Below, piece by piece: positions 27,414 through 35,466 of a DNA stretch of 64,000 nucleotides (positions are counted from its first letter, which is position 1; each line of letters starts with the position of its first letter). Source of the DNA: CAWCUZ01 sp963798795 (lineage in GTDB: Bacteria; Acidobacteriota; Vicinamibacteria; Vicinamibacterales; SCN-69-37); contig CAWCUZ010000001.1 in the NCBI GenBank assembly GCA_963798795.1, positions 682,001 through 746,000 of the forward strand, read 5' to 3'. A program made the translations under genes and the position numbers. A model generated the notes under the pieces. It had not been told where the DNA came from. It saw only the letters and a list, made by a program, of their open reading frames with translations, and searched no databases.

Positions 27414-28631
27414 ATGTTTCTGCTGTCGGCCCTTCGGATTGCGTTTGCAGCCCTCTGGCGCCATCGCCTCCGATCGGCACTCACCATTCTCGGCATCACC
27501 ATCGGCATCGCGGCGGTGATCTGCGTGGTCGCCCTGGGCCAGGGCAGCACCGAACAGGTCCTCCGACAGATCGAGAGCCTCGGCGACACGTTCATCTGGA
27601 TCCAGGCCGGCAGCGTGAACGTCGGCGGCGCCCGCTCCGGCTGGGGCGGCGCGCGGTCGCTCAACGCCGAGGACATGCAGGCCATCGTCACGACCATTCC
27701 CGAGGTCAAGGAATGCTCGCCGCAGCTCACCGGGCGCGAGCAGGTGATCGCCGGCGGCCAGAACTGGAACACCCGGTACACGGGCGTGTCCCCCGCCTAC
27801 ACGTCGATCCGCCACTGGCAGATGCTCTACGGCGGCAACATCGTGGACTACGACGTGCAGACCGACGCCAAGGTCATGGTGATCGGATGGGCGGTCTCGC
27901 AGAACCTGTTCGGAGACGACAATCCGGTCGGCCAGACAGTCCGGATGGGGGCGTTTCCGTATCGGATCATCGGCGTGCTCGCGCCGCGCGGTGCGACGGC
28001 CGCCGGCACGAATCAGGACGACATGCTGCTCGTGCCCTACACGACCGCGCAGAAGAAGCTCCGCGGCGTGGACTGGGTCGATGACATCATGTGCGCGCCC
28101 GTCAACGCGGACGCCATTCCCGTCGCCGAGGCGCGCATCACGAATCTGCTCCGCGCGCGCCACAACATCCCCCTCGACGGCGACGATGACTTCGATATCC
28201 GCGACCCGACGGCGCGCCTCGAAATGCGCGCCGAGACGCTCGAGACGATGACGTGGATGCTGTCGGCCATCGCCTCCGTGTCGCTCCTCGTCGGTGGCGT
28301 GGGCATCATGAACATCATGCTGGTCTCGGTGGCCGAGCGCACCCACGAGATCGGGCTCAGGCTCGCGATCGGCGCGCGCGTCAACGACATCCGCAGCCAG
28401 TTCATCACCGAGGCGGTCGTGCTGGGGATCGGCGGCGGCATCGCGGGCGTGGCCGTCGGCTTCCTGGCGGCCGTCATCATGACCAACCTCTACGGCTGGC
28501 CGATGTTCGTCTCCCCAGGCAGCGTGGCGATCGCCGTCGGGTGCGCGGTCGGCGCGGGCCTCGTCTTCGGATACTACCCCGCGCAGCACGCCGCCGAGAT
28601 GGACCCGATCGAAGCCCTCAGAATTGACTGA
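27414..28631 (+). CDS. MacB-like ABC transporter permease
   Basis: ATG 27414 follows ggagggaccgc and gives 405 residues, the length of a single MacB_PCD plus FtsX unit. The N-terminal helix region reads RIAFAALWRHRLRSALTILG with ITIGIAAVICVVALGQGS. The periplasmic core contains GDTFIWIQAGSVNVGGAR and VIGWAVSQNLFGDDNPVGQT. The C-terminus has three helices starting at SVSLLVGGVGIMNIMLVSVA, then ERTHEIGLRLAIGARVNDIR and PGSVAIAVGCAVGAGLVFGYYPA, ending in the characteristic MDPIEALRID. No ATPase or periplasmic adaptor is adjacent, which is unusual for this branch. A dyad CTGGC-N9-GCCAG at 27351-27369 lies in the leader and may be an operator. Confidence 0.9.
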   Translation: MFLLSALRIAFAALWRHRLRSALTILGITIGIAAVICVVALGQGSTEQVLRQIESLGDTFIWIQAGSVNVGGARSGWGGARSLNAEDMQAIVTTIPEVKECSPQLTGREQVIAGGQNWNTRYTGVSPAYTSIRHWQMLYGGNIVDYDVQTDAKVMVIGWAVSQNLFGDDNPVGQTVRMGAFPYRIIGVLAPRGATAAGTNQDDMLLVPYTTAQKKLRGVDWVDDIMCAPVNADAIPVAEARITNLLRARHNIPLDGDDDFDIRDPTARLEMRAETLETMTWMLSAIASVSLLVGGVGIMNIMLVSVAERTHEIGLRLAIGARVNDIRSQFITEAVVLGIGGGIAGVAVGFLAAVIMTNLYGWPMFVSPGSVAIAVGCAVGAGLVFGYYPAQHAAEMDPIEALRID

Positions 28632-28658
28632 TGCGGGACGACATGCCCGCGCCCGGGA

Positions 28659-29075
28659 CTAGCGCCCTGAAGCACTGCAGGAATCTGCGACCACCGTCAG
28701 CTTCTTCGCGCTGAACGCCGGCAGATCCTTTTCGTCCACCGGGGCGCCCGCCGGACGCGACGGTGCCGTCTTCATTTCGGCGATGCCGGTGACCATGACC
28801 TTCTTGTTCACACTGTGCACAAGGTCCAGGTCCTCGGTTGTCGGGACGACGCGATACTGCAGGCCCTTTTTTCCCACCGTGTCGCGGGGCGCGGCATTGT
28901 CCAGAATGTACACACCCTGCGTTCGCCCCTGGATCACACAGCCGACCAGCGTCGATTCGAGCGGCTGATTCTGCATCGGCGCCGGCGGCGGCGTTTGCTG
29001 CTGCCCTTGGCTCCGGGCAGCCAGGACACCGCTGCACGCGACGGCAAAGACGACAGCGATTGCTATGCGCTGCAT
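28659..29075 (-). CDS. Small exported protein with an OB-fold-like core
   Basis: ATG 29073-29075 has an excellent ribosome site (gggaggaggaagcac). The 138-residue product starts with a signal peptide (QRIAIAVVFAVACSGVLAAR) and a Gln/Pro-rich linker. The mature part contains STLVGCVIQGRTQGVYILDN, LQYRVVPTTEDLDLVHSV, KKVMVTGIAEMKTA and AKKLTVVADSCSASG. The pattern GCV-x-YIL followed later by KVMVTG resembles a family of exported acidobacterial proteins with an OB-like fold; the function is not known to me. Two cysteines (after the signal peptide and near the end) could form a disulfide. It is convergent with the permease gene. Confidence 0.7.
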   Translation of the reverse strand: MQRIAIAVVFAVACSGVLAARSQGQQQTPPPAPMQNQPLESTLVGCVIQGRTQGVYILDNAAPRDTVGKKGLQYRVVPTTEDLDLVHSVNKKVMVTGIAEMKTAPSRPAGAPVDEKDLPAFSAKKLTVVADSCSASGR

Positions 29076-29317
29076 GTGCTTCCTCCTCCCACGCGGCGCG
29101 CGCGGGATGCAACTCCACGAACCATCATGCCTCAAACCACCTTCAAACGACGTGCCATGGCCGCGCCGCCGGGACTTTGGCGGCTGCGTTCGCGCGTGCG
29201 GCACATGCCTTGCACGACTCGAGGCTAGGCCCTCTGCGGTCTGGAGCCGGAGCCGGCGCCCGCGTTCCCCAGCCGAACCCGGCCACTGCGGAGCCCAACG
29301 CAAGGAGTACGAACATC

Positions 29318-29899
29318 ATGAAGCTGCGAACGATTATCCCAGCGGCCCTGCTCGCGGTGATCTTCCTGCCGTCGGCGGCCCGGGCGGACGTGTATCTGAC
29401 GCCGTTTGTCGGCACGACCTTCGGTGGTGATGCCAGCCAGAAATTCTCCTGGGGCACCTCGCTGTCGTTCGTGAACGACACGCCGATCGGGTTCGATCTG
29501 GACTTCGGCCTCACGCCGGATTTCTTCGGCGGGAACTCGAACTTCGGCTTGACCGGCGACAACAACGTGACCAGCCTCACGGCGGACGTCACCATCGGCG
29601 CGCCCATGGGCTACAACCACAGCATCCGACCGTACGCCGTCGTCGGCGTCGGATTGCTGCGCACGTTCGTCGACTCGCCGAACGTGTTCGACAACGTGAC
29701 CAAGAACGACTGGGGCTACAACGTCGGCGGCGGGCTGGTCGGCTTCTTCAGCGATCACGTCGGCCTCAAGGGGGATGTCCGCTACTATCGCCGCATCAAG
29801 AGCGATGCGGACAATGGATTCCTCGGGCTCGGCAACGGCCAGTTGGACTTCTGGCGCGGTACCATCGGCCTGGCGCTGCGGTTCAACGTGATTCGCTGA
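29318..29899 (+). CDS. Outer-membrane beta-barrel protein
   Basis: The 193-residue product has a signal peptide (KLRTIIPAALLAVIFLPSAARA) followed by antiparallel strands: DVYLTPFVGTTFGGDASQ, WGTSLSFVNDTPIGFDLDFG, SLTADVTIGAPMGYNHSIRP, YAVVGVGLLRTFVDSPNVFD and VGLKGDVRYYRRIKSDADNG, ending in FWRGTIGLALRFNVIR. This is an eight-strand OmpA/OmpW-size barrel of the OmpA-like beta-barrel type. AGGAG lies about 12 bases upstream of the ATG. A perfect 32-bp palindrome follows the stop. No partner gene is evident, and its cargo is unknown. Confidence 0.82.
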   Translation: MKLRTIIPAALLAVIFLPSAARADVYLTPFVGTTFGGDASQKFSWGTSLSFVNDTPIGFDLDFGLTPDFFGGNSNFGLTGDNNVTSLTADVTIGAPMGYNHSIRPYAVVGVGLLRTFVDSPNVFDNVTKNDWGYNVGGGLVGFFSDHVGLKGDVRYYRRIKSDADNGFLGLGNGQLDFWRGTIGLALRFNVIR

Positions 29900-29920
29900 A
29901 CCGCGCCGAGAAGGCCACTC

Positions 29921-29952
29921 ACCGGGTCGGGCCGCCGGCGGCCCGACCCGGT
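29921..29952. terminator. Perfect 32-bp palindrome after the barrel gene
   Basis: The 16-bp arms (accgggtcgggccgcc and its complement) are perfect and start 22 bases after the stop at 29899. No T tract follows directly (tgcggagtttt), so it is either an intrinsic terminator of the GC-rich type or a mobile palindrome. Confidence 0.6.
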
Positions 29953-29982
29953 TGCGGAGTTTTCGGCGGGCGGCTGATCCGG

Positions 29983-30021
29983 GCGCGAAATTTCCCGTTT
30001 TCCCAGGCGCGCATTTTCCCG
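29983..30021 (+). promoter_or_regulatory. Direct repeats upstream of the cytochrome operon
   Basis: The 15-mers gcgcgaaatttcccg (29983-29997) and gcgcgcattttcccg (30007-30021) differ at two positions and start 24 bp apart, with a further gttttccc between. They lie 94-132 bases before the cytochrome start in an unusually AT-containing stretch, so they may bind a regulator. No clear -35/-10 pair was identified. Confidence 0.4.
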
Positions 30022-30114
30022 CAGCGCCCGTTCAACTTGCGGCTCCCTCGTGGCTCGCCTCTTGCACGTCCCCTGCGCGTTTCGCGCGCCGCCGGCGATC
30101 TGCGAGGGAGCTCC

Positions 30115-30576
30115 ATGAGTGATCGGTTCCGACACGCAGGACATCTCGTGCGTGTCGCGTCTGTGGTCGCCGTAGGGTTCGTCGCGTTCGTGCTGCTGCG
30201 CGGCGCGCTGGTGCCAGCCGATTTCGGCGTCTACGGCTTCTATCGGGCGGGCGCGCTCGGCGATATCGCGAGCCAGCCCCCGGCCTATGGCGGCGCCCAG
30301 ACGTGCCTCGTCTGCCACAGCGACGTGGCCGAGGCCCGTGCGGGCAGCCGTCACGTCGCGATCAACTGCGAGGCGTGCCATGGCGCGCTCGCCCGGCACG
30401 CGTCGGGCGATTTCGACCAGAAGCCCCTTCCTCTCGATCCTCGCCGGCTCTGCCTCCAATGCCACACGCGGCTCGCCGCCAAACCCGCGGCGATGCCGCA
30501 GATCGTGCCGGCCGATCACGGCGGCGACGGCCCCTGCACCGATTGTCACCAGCCGCATCACCCGAAGATCGGCTAG
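30115..30576 (+). CDS. Membrane-anchored tetrahaem cytochrome c
   Basis: ATG 30115 follows gagggagctcc. The 153-residue protein has one N-terminal helix (HLVRVASVVAVGFVAFVLLR, about residues 11-30) that would anchor it to the inner membrane, and four haem c sites: CLVCH (64-68), CEACH (85-89), CLQCH (113-117) and CTDCH (141-145). Extra histidines (RHVAI, ALARH, DHGG, QPHH) can act as distal ligands. The spacing resembles the NapC/NrfB/DsrJ sort of small electron-transfer cytochromes. The next two genes encode an iron-sulfur and an NrfD-like subunit 10 and 21 bases downstream, so the three most likely form one complex passing electrons between quinol and a periplasmic partner. Confidence 0.9.
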   Translation: MSDRFRHAGHLVRVASVVAVGFVAFVLLRGALVPADFGVYGFYRAGALGDIASQPPAYGGAQTCLVCHSDVAEARAGSRHVAINCEACHGALARHASGDFDQKPLPLDPRRLCLQCHTRLAAKPAAMPQIVPADHGGDGPCTDCHQPHHPKIG

Positions 30577-30586
30577 GAGCCCGCCG

Positions 30587-31351
30587 ATGGATCCGGATCG
30601 CCGATCGTTTCTGCGCGAGAGCGGCAAGTTCATTCTGCTGACCGGGGCGGCCTCGCTCGCGTGGGAGCACGTGCTCAACGGCACGCCCGCCGAGGCGCCC
30701 AACGACCAGGTGACCGAGCACTGGTGGGGGATGATCATCGACATCGACAAGTGCATCGGCTGCGGCAACTGCGTGCGCGCCTGCAAGGCGGAGAACGACG
30801 TGCTCAACGAGCCGGGCTGCTTCCGCACGTGGGTCGAGCGCTACCAGGTCCAGCCGGAGGACCTCGAGCACCCGATCGTCGACTCCCCCAACGGCGGCTA
30901 TGACGGCTTCACCGAGGTCGACACGCCGGGCGACGGCGTCAAGACCTTCTTCGTGCCGAAGCTCTGCAACCACTGCGCCGATTCGCCGTGCACGCAGGTG
31001 TGTCCGGTGGGCGCGACCTTCCTCAGCCCCGACGGCGTGGTGCTGATCGACAAGACGCGCTGCCTCGGCTGCCGGTACTGCATCCAGGCCTGCCCGTACG
31101 GCTGCCGGTATCTCGACCCGCGCACGCACACCGCGGACAAGTGCACGCTCTGCTATCACCGCATCACGAAGGGGCTCACCACGGCGTGCTGCGAGGTGTG
31201 CCCGACCGGTGCCCGCCAGCTCGTCGACCTGAAGAACCCGAAGGATCCGGTGCACGAGTTCCTGCGCACCCACCGGGTCCACGTGCTCAAGCCGCAGCTC
31301 GCGACCGGCGCCAAGGTCTACTACAACGGGCTCGACGGCGCCGTCCGCTGA
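30587..31351 (+). CDS. Tat-exported four-cluster ferredoxin subunit (DsrO/PhsB/NrfC-like)
   Basis: The 254-residue protein opens with a twin-arginine signal (DPDRRSFLRESGKF then ILLTGAASLAW). It then has four ferredoxin cysteine groups: CIGCGNCVRAC at residues 56-66, CNHCADSPCTQVC, CLGCRYCIQAC and CTLCYHRITKGL with CCEVC. Each pair coordinates two [4Fe-4S] clusters, as in PsrB, NrfC, HybA and DsrO. The conserved PVGATFLSPDGVVLIDKTRC and CPYGCRYLDPRT regions confirm the family. It would sit in the periplasm, docked on the NrfD-like membrane subunit, and hand electrons to or from the cytochrome. A catalytic molybdoenzyme or reductase subunit is not encoded beside it. Confidence 0.93.
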   Translation: MDPDRRSFLRESGKFILLTGAASLAWEHVLNGTPAEAPNDQVTEHWWGMIIDIDKCIGCGNCVRACKAENDVLNEPGCFRTWVERYQVQPEDLEHPIVDSPNGGYDGFTEVDTPGDGVKTFFVPKLCNHCADSPCTQVCPVGATFLSPDGVVLIDKTRCLGCRYCIQACPYGCRYLDPRTHTADKCTLCYHRITKGLTTACCEVCPTGARQLVDLKNPKDPVHEFLRTHRVHVLKPQLATGAKVYYNGLDGAVR

Positions 31352-31372
31352 ACGGCCGAGGAGAGAGTCGAT

Positions 31373-32564
31373 ATGCCGGGTGTCCAGGGCTTCATCTATC
31401 CGAACGAGCTCGAGCTCCAGTGGAGCATCCTCATCGTGCTCTATCCCTACATCACGGGGCTGGTCGCCGGCGCGTTCATCCTGGCGTCGCTCGAGCGCGT
31501 CTTCAACGTCGCGGCCGTGCGCCCCACCTACCGGCTGGCGCTGCTGACCGCCCTCGCGTTCCTGCTGGTGGCGCCGCTTCCGCTGCAGATGCACCTGGGC
31601 CACCCCGAGCGATCCTTCGAGATGTACCTCACGCCGCATCGCGAGTCGGCCATGGCCATGTTCGGGTTCGTGTACCTGTGGTACTCTGATGGCGGTCCTG
31701 GTGCTCGAGATCTGGTTCGACTACCGCCGCGACCTCGTGCTCACCTGGCGGGCCGCCACGGGCCTGAAGCGGCGGTTCTACGGTCTGCTCACGCTCTGGT
31801 CCGACGACATCAGCGAGGAGGCGCTGCGCATCGACGAACGCATCGGCCGGATCATCACCATCGTGGGCATCCCGTCGGCGTTTCTCCTGCACGGGTACGT
31901 CGGGTTCATCTTCGGCTCGGTCAAGGCCAATCCGTGGTGGTCGTCGCCGCTGATGCCGGTCGTGTTTCTCTTCTCGGCCATCGTGTCGGGCATCGCGGCC
32001 GTCCTGCTCATCTACATGGCCACGTCCGCGATCCGCAAGGTCCGGATCGACATGGCCTGCGTCGACACGATTGCGCGGTATCTCTTCTACACGTTCATCA
32101 TCGACTTCTCGCTCGAGATGCTCGATCTGGTCCACCGGCTGTACGAGGCCGACGAGTCGCTCAAAGCGCTGGACTTCATGGTCAAGACGCGCCTGTTCGT
32201 CTCGCAGATCGTGGTGCAGATCGGCCTGGGCACGCTCCTGCCGATCGCCCTGCTGGCGCTCGTGCAGCTGGTGCGGATGCGCGACCGCGTCCGCCGCGTG
32301 ATCTACGCGGTGGCCGGATCGCTGACCCTCGTCGGCATCTTCGCGATGCGCTGGAACGTCGTCATCGGCGGCCAGCTCTTCTCCAAGAGCTTCCTGGGCT
32401 ACACGACCTACAAGCTGGAGTTCGCCACCCGCGAGGGGCTGCTGCCGGCGATCCTGATCATGCTGCTGCCGTTCGTGATTCTCTACGTGCTGGTGCGCGT
32501 GCTGCCGCCGTGGAGTGAACCGGGCCCAGGCGCCGAGACGCCGGCGCCCGCCGAATCGTCGTAA
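31373..32564 (+). CDS. NrfD/PsrC-like quinone-interacting membrane subunit, one single-base frameshift
   Basis: The ATG at 31373 begins GVQGFIYPNELELQWSILIV, then YITGLVAGAFILASLERVF and LAFLLVAPLPLQMHLGHPER, typical of NrfD proteins. Near 31684-31688 a T appears inserted (ggtactctgatg); without it FGFVYLWY continues as LMAVLVLEIWFDYRRDLVL. Later segments are IITIVGIPSAFLLHGYVGFI, WWSSPLMPVVFLFSAIVSG, LLPIALLALVQLVRM and AMRWNVVIGGQLFSKSFLGY. Repaired length is about 396 residues with nine or ten helices. The LGHPER and MRWNVVIGGQ segments are hallmarks of the family, which exchanges electrons with quinones. It completes the three-gene redox module. Confidence 0.88.
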
Positions 32565-32613
32565 CCGGATCGACCGCCAGCCGCGCCGCCGCCGCGGCCG
32601 CAGGGGATGCGCC

Positions 32614-34317
32614 ATGGACGATCGTCTCGCGCGCATCGACGCCAGACTTCGCGAGCTGGACGATGCGTTCGCCTGCCTGCTGGCCCGCGTGGCCGCGCTC
32701 GAACAGCCGGCGAGCCTGTCCGAACGCGCCGCCGCCCCGCTCACCGAGGTCCCGGCGGTGGCGTTGCCCTCGGCGGGCAGCGCCCTGCCAATCGAACGGC
32801 GTCCCGCGGTGCTTCCGCTCGTCGGCCGGACGTTCGTCGTGCTCGGCGGCGCGTTCCTGCTGCGCGCCTTGACCGAGTCGGGTCAGCTTCCGCTCGAGGC
32901 CGGCGTCGGCCTGGGACTCGCCTACGCGATCCTGTGGTTCGGCGCCGCCGACTGGGCCGGCGCGCGACGACCACTGAGCGGCGCCTTCCATGGCCTGGCC
33001 GGCGCCGTCATCGGTCTACCGTTGCTCTGGGAGGCCTCCACCCGTTTCCATCTGCTGGTCGGCACGACCAGCGCGGCGGCGCTGGGTGCGATCGCCGCAC
33101 TGGCCCTGGCGGTCGCCTGGCATCGCCGCCTGCCGGTCCTCGCCGCGCTCATGGGTCTGGGTCCCGCCGCAGCGGCCGCCGTCCTCGCGGTGGCAACCGG
33201 ACAGTTCGTTCCATACGCCCTGCTGCTCGTGGCCATTGCCCTTTCCGCCTGGTGGATCGGCCGGAGCCGCGGCTGGCACTGGCTCGGTTGGCCCGTTGCC
33301 CTGGCCGCGGACGCGGTGGTCGTCGGGCTGGCGGCGCGCGCACTCGCCGACCCGCCGGTGGAATCGCCCGGCCTCGTCGTGGCCGTCCAGCTTCTGCTGG
33401 CGGTCGCCTTCGTGGCGGCGTTTTCGATCCGGATGCGCAGACCCGGGGCTGGCGAGCTGCGCCTGGGCGCCTTCGAGATCGCGCAGACGTCGCTCGTGCT
33501 CGCGATTGGCCTTGGTGGTTCGGTGCTCGTCGCCGGCCGGATCGGCCCAGACCTTGCCCCGCGGATTGGCCTGGGTGCGCTCGCGGCCGGCGGGCTCGCC
33601 TACGGACTGGCGCTGGCAGGGCCGGATCGTCGCGTCGCGGCCGCCGTCGTGGCGTTCGATTCCACACTCGGCCTGATGCTGCTCCTGATCGGCGCGTCGG
33701 TCGTCTGGTCCGGCGCGACCCTCGGCCTGACGTTCGCCGCGCTGTCGGCAGCCGCCGTCCTCACGGCCGTCCGGTGGCGCGAGCCGATCGCCGCCGCGCA
33801 CGGCGCCGCCTTCCTGGTGGCGGCGGCGGCGGCGACGGGACTGCTGGCGTTCATGCGCGCCGCCTGGTTCGCCGACGCGCCGGCCGCCGAGACACTTGCC
33901 GCGCCGGCCTGGGTGCCGATCGCCGTCGGCGCGATCGCCGCCTGGTTGATTCCCTCCGCCGAGGGCAGCCGCCGCGCGGTCGCGACCGCGGCGCGCGTGG
34001 TCTTCGGGCTGGTCGCCGTCTTCGCCGTCGACAGCGTCATCGTCATGGCCGTGGCCCGCGGGTCCGCCGGATCGTCCAGTCCGGGTCTGGTGGCCTCATT
34101 GGCGACGGCCGTGCTCGCCGCGACGGCCGTCGGACTGGCGCTCGCCGTCCGCAGCCCCCGTCATGTGAATCTCAGATGGATTCCCTACGCCGTGCTCGCC
34201 GCGGGCGCCGCGAAATTGCTCGTTCGCGACCTCCGGGTTTCGCGTCCCGCAACGCTGTTCGCGGCACTCGCCATTTACGGTGTGGCGCTGATCCTCGTCT
34301 CGCGCTGGCGCGAGTGA
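32614..34317 (+). CDS. Large polytopic membrane protein, DUF2339-like
   Basis: The 567-residue protein starts with a short coiled coil (DDRLARIDARLRELDDAF and ACLLARVAALEQP), then an Ala/Pro linker, then about 14-16 consecutive hydrophobic helices, for example GRTFVVLGGAFLLRALTESG, LEAGVGLGLAYAILWFGAAD, AFHGLAGAVIGLPLLWEAST and, at the end, WIPYAVLAAGAAKLLVRDLR with RPATLFAALAIYGVALILVS. The N-terminal coiled coil, the LRALTESG-like first helix and the KLLVRDLR-near-the-end pattern resemble DUF2339 proteins, whose role is unknown. The assignment is tentative. It lies 49 bases after the redox module and may be cotranscribed, but I see no functional link. Confidence 0.65.
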   Translation: MDDRLARIDARLRELDDAFACLLARVAALEQPASLSERAAAPLTEVPAVALPSAGSALPIERRPAVLPLVGRTFVVLGGAFLLRALTESGQLPLEAGVGLGLAYAILWFGAADWAGARRPLSGAFHGLAGAVIGLPLLWEASTRFHLLVGTTSAAALGAIAALALAVAWHRRLPVLAALMGLGPAAAAAVLAVATGQFVPYALLLVAIALSAWWIGRSRGWHWLGWPVALAADAVVVGLAARALADPPVESPGLVVAVQLLLAVAFVAAFSIRMRRPGAGELRLGAFEIAQTSLVLAIGLGGSVLVAGRIGPDLAPRIGLGALAAGGLAYGLALAGPDRRVAAAVVAFDSTLGLMLLLIGASVVWSGATLGLTFAALSAAAVLTAVRWREPIAAAHGAAFLVAAAAATGLLAFMRAAWFADAPAAETLAAPAWVPIAVGAIAAWLIPSAEGSRRAVATAARVVFGLVAVFAVDSVIVMAVARGSAGSSSPGLVASLATAVLAATAVGLALAVRSPRHVNLRWIPYAVLAAGAAKLLVRDLRVSRPATLFAALAIYGVALILVSRWRE

Positions 34318-34349
34318 GACCAGGACTCAGCCTCCGCCCGCCCAGATGG

Positions 34350-34754
34350 TCAGTGGCCGGCGCTGTCGCCGCGGATGAGACGCACTTCGCGGATGCGCGT
34401 CGTGCGAACGCCGTTGTCGAATTCGAGGAACATGCCCGGTGCGGCGACCAGCCCCGTGTGAATCGCCCGGCCGCCCCACGTGCACCCGGCGACGCGGACC
34501 GGCGCCGACTCGCGATGGTGCGTGGCAAACCAGCCCCCGGCCACCAGAAATCGTCCTTCCCCGAGAGCCGCCATCGAGTACACCGAATTGCGCGTACGAA
34601 CGACCACCCAGTCGCCGGCCTCGACGGCCGCGGTCGACACGCCACCGATCGCCCGCGCGTGTTCCGTCAGCCGGTCGAGGGTCCGCGTGGGCTGGGCCGC
34701 GCCGCTGGCGCTGTCGAGCGTCCCGTGGTGCGGAGGGTGAAGGCCGCTCCTCAT
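34350..34754 (-). CDS. Uncharacterised 134-residue protein
   Basis: I do not recognise the family. ATG 34752-34754 opens RSGLHPPHHGTLDSASG and a disordered N-terminus. The rest is beta-rich: DWVVVRTRNSVYSMAALGEG, RFLVAGGWFATHHRE, PVRVAGCTWGGRAIHTGLVA, PGMFLEFDNGVRTTRIREVR. The repeated short strands with GGR and AAPG turns and the closing TTRIREVRLI suggest a small barrel or SH3-like fold. There is no signal peptide or membrane helix. The gene is convergent with the DUF2339-like gene, with 32 bases between stops, and 191 bases separate its start from the end of the H1-like gene on the same strand. Confidence 0.6.
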   Translation of the reverse strand: MRSGLHPPHHGTLDSASGAAQPTRTLDRLTEHARAIGGVSTAAVEAGDWVVVRTRNSVYSMAALGEGRFLVAGGWFATHHRESAPVRVAGCTWGGRAIHTGLVAAPGMFLEFDNGVRTTRIREVRLIRGDSAGH

Positions 34755-34945
34755 ACCCGACCCATTATGCAAGCGAAATGCCCAAATCGGGGACCGAACC
34801 GGCGGCCGGCGGAGGCAGTTCCACCCGGGGGCAAGATGACCGCATTTCGTGCAATACCGGCAATTCTGACTGGCGACGGCACCAGCCCGCCCGCGCCGCG
34901 GCGGCGTCCGGCGCGGACGCCGCCGCTGTGGCGCGGACGGCCATT

Positions 34946-35356
34946 CTATTCGTTCCCGACCGGCAGGCCGTGCGTGGTGATGGGCTCGGCCGCAGGCGCG
35001 GTGAGGTCCGCCGCCGGTAGCGGCGGCGGCGGTGGCGGCAGCGGCGGCGGCGTCCGCGGTCTGACCGGCGGCCTCGTCGGCGCGGGACGAGCCGGGGGTT
35101 GTCTGGCGACCGGCGGCTTCGCCTTCTTCGCCGGACGGCGGGCCTTCTTCGCCGGACGGCGGGCCTTCTTCGCCGGACGGCGGGCCTTCTTCGCCGGACG
35201 GCGCACGACCTTGCGCCGCGCGGTCGAGGCCTTGCGTTTCGGCGCCGCCTTCCGGCGCCGGCTGGTCGAGGCTTTTCGGGTCGAGGTTCGCTTTCGCGTG
35301 CTGCGGGTCTTGCCGGTCCGGGTCTTCGTCTTTGCGCGTCTGGCTTTCTTCGCCAT
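34946..35356 (-). CDS. Histone-H1-like Lys/Ala/Pro-rich protein with RRPAKKA repeats
   Basis: The 136-residue product is extremely basic in its first 85 residues: MAKKARRAKTKTRTGKTR, TSTRKASTSRRRKAAPKRK, then four tandem RRPAKKA heptads encoded by near-identical 21-bp DNA repeats (about 35118-35205). It then becomes proline-rich (RPPVRPRTPPPLPPPPPPLP). This matches bacterial H1-like proteins such as AlgP and Hc1-type proteins, which bind DNA through lysine-rich tails and vary in repeat number. A nucleoid-binding role is inferred from composition. Repeat number could change by slippage. It is flanked on the same strand by a methyltransferase and the uncharacterised gene above. Confidence 0.75.
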   Translation of the reverse strand: MAKKARRAKTKTRTGKTRSTRKRTSTRKASTSRRRKAAPKRKASTARRKVVRRPAKKARRPAKKARRPAKKARRPAKKAKPPVARQPPARPAPTRPPVRPRTPPPLPPPPPPLPAADLTAPAAEPITTHGLPVGNE

Positions 35357-35466
35357 GGGTCACCGTCTGGATGAGCCGCCAGGCTGTCCGACAGCCCTCG
35401 GGCATGCGACGCGCCATTGTGCCACAAGCGCGTCCTCGTCTGAGGAACTTCGCCCGGCGAGCGATT

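Noticed and set aside
30362..31639. A 425-codon minus-strand frame opposite the respiratory module
   Set aside because: It lies antisense to the cytochrome, ferredoxin and NrfD genes, whose haem and cluster motifs are unambiguous.
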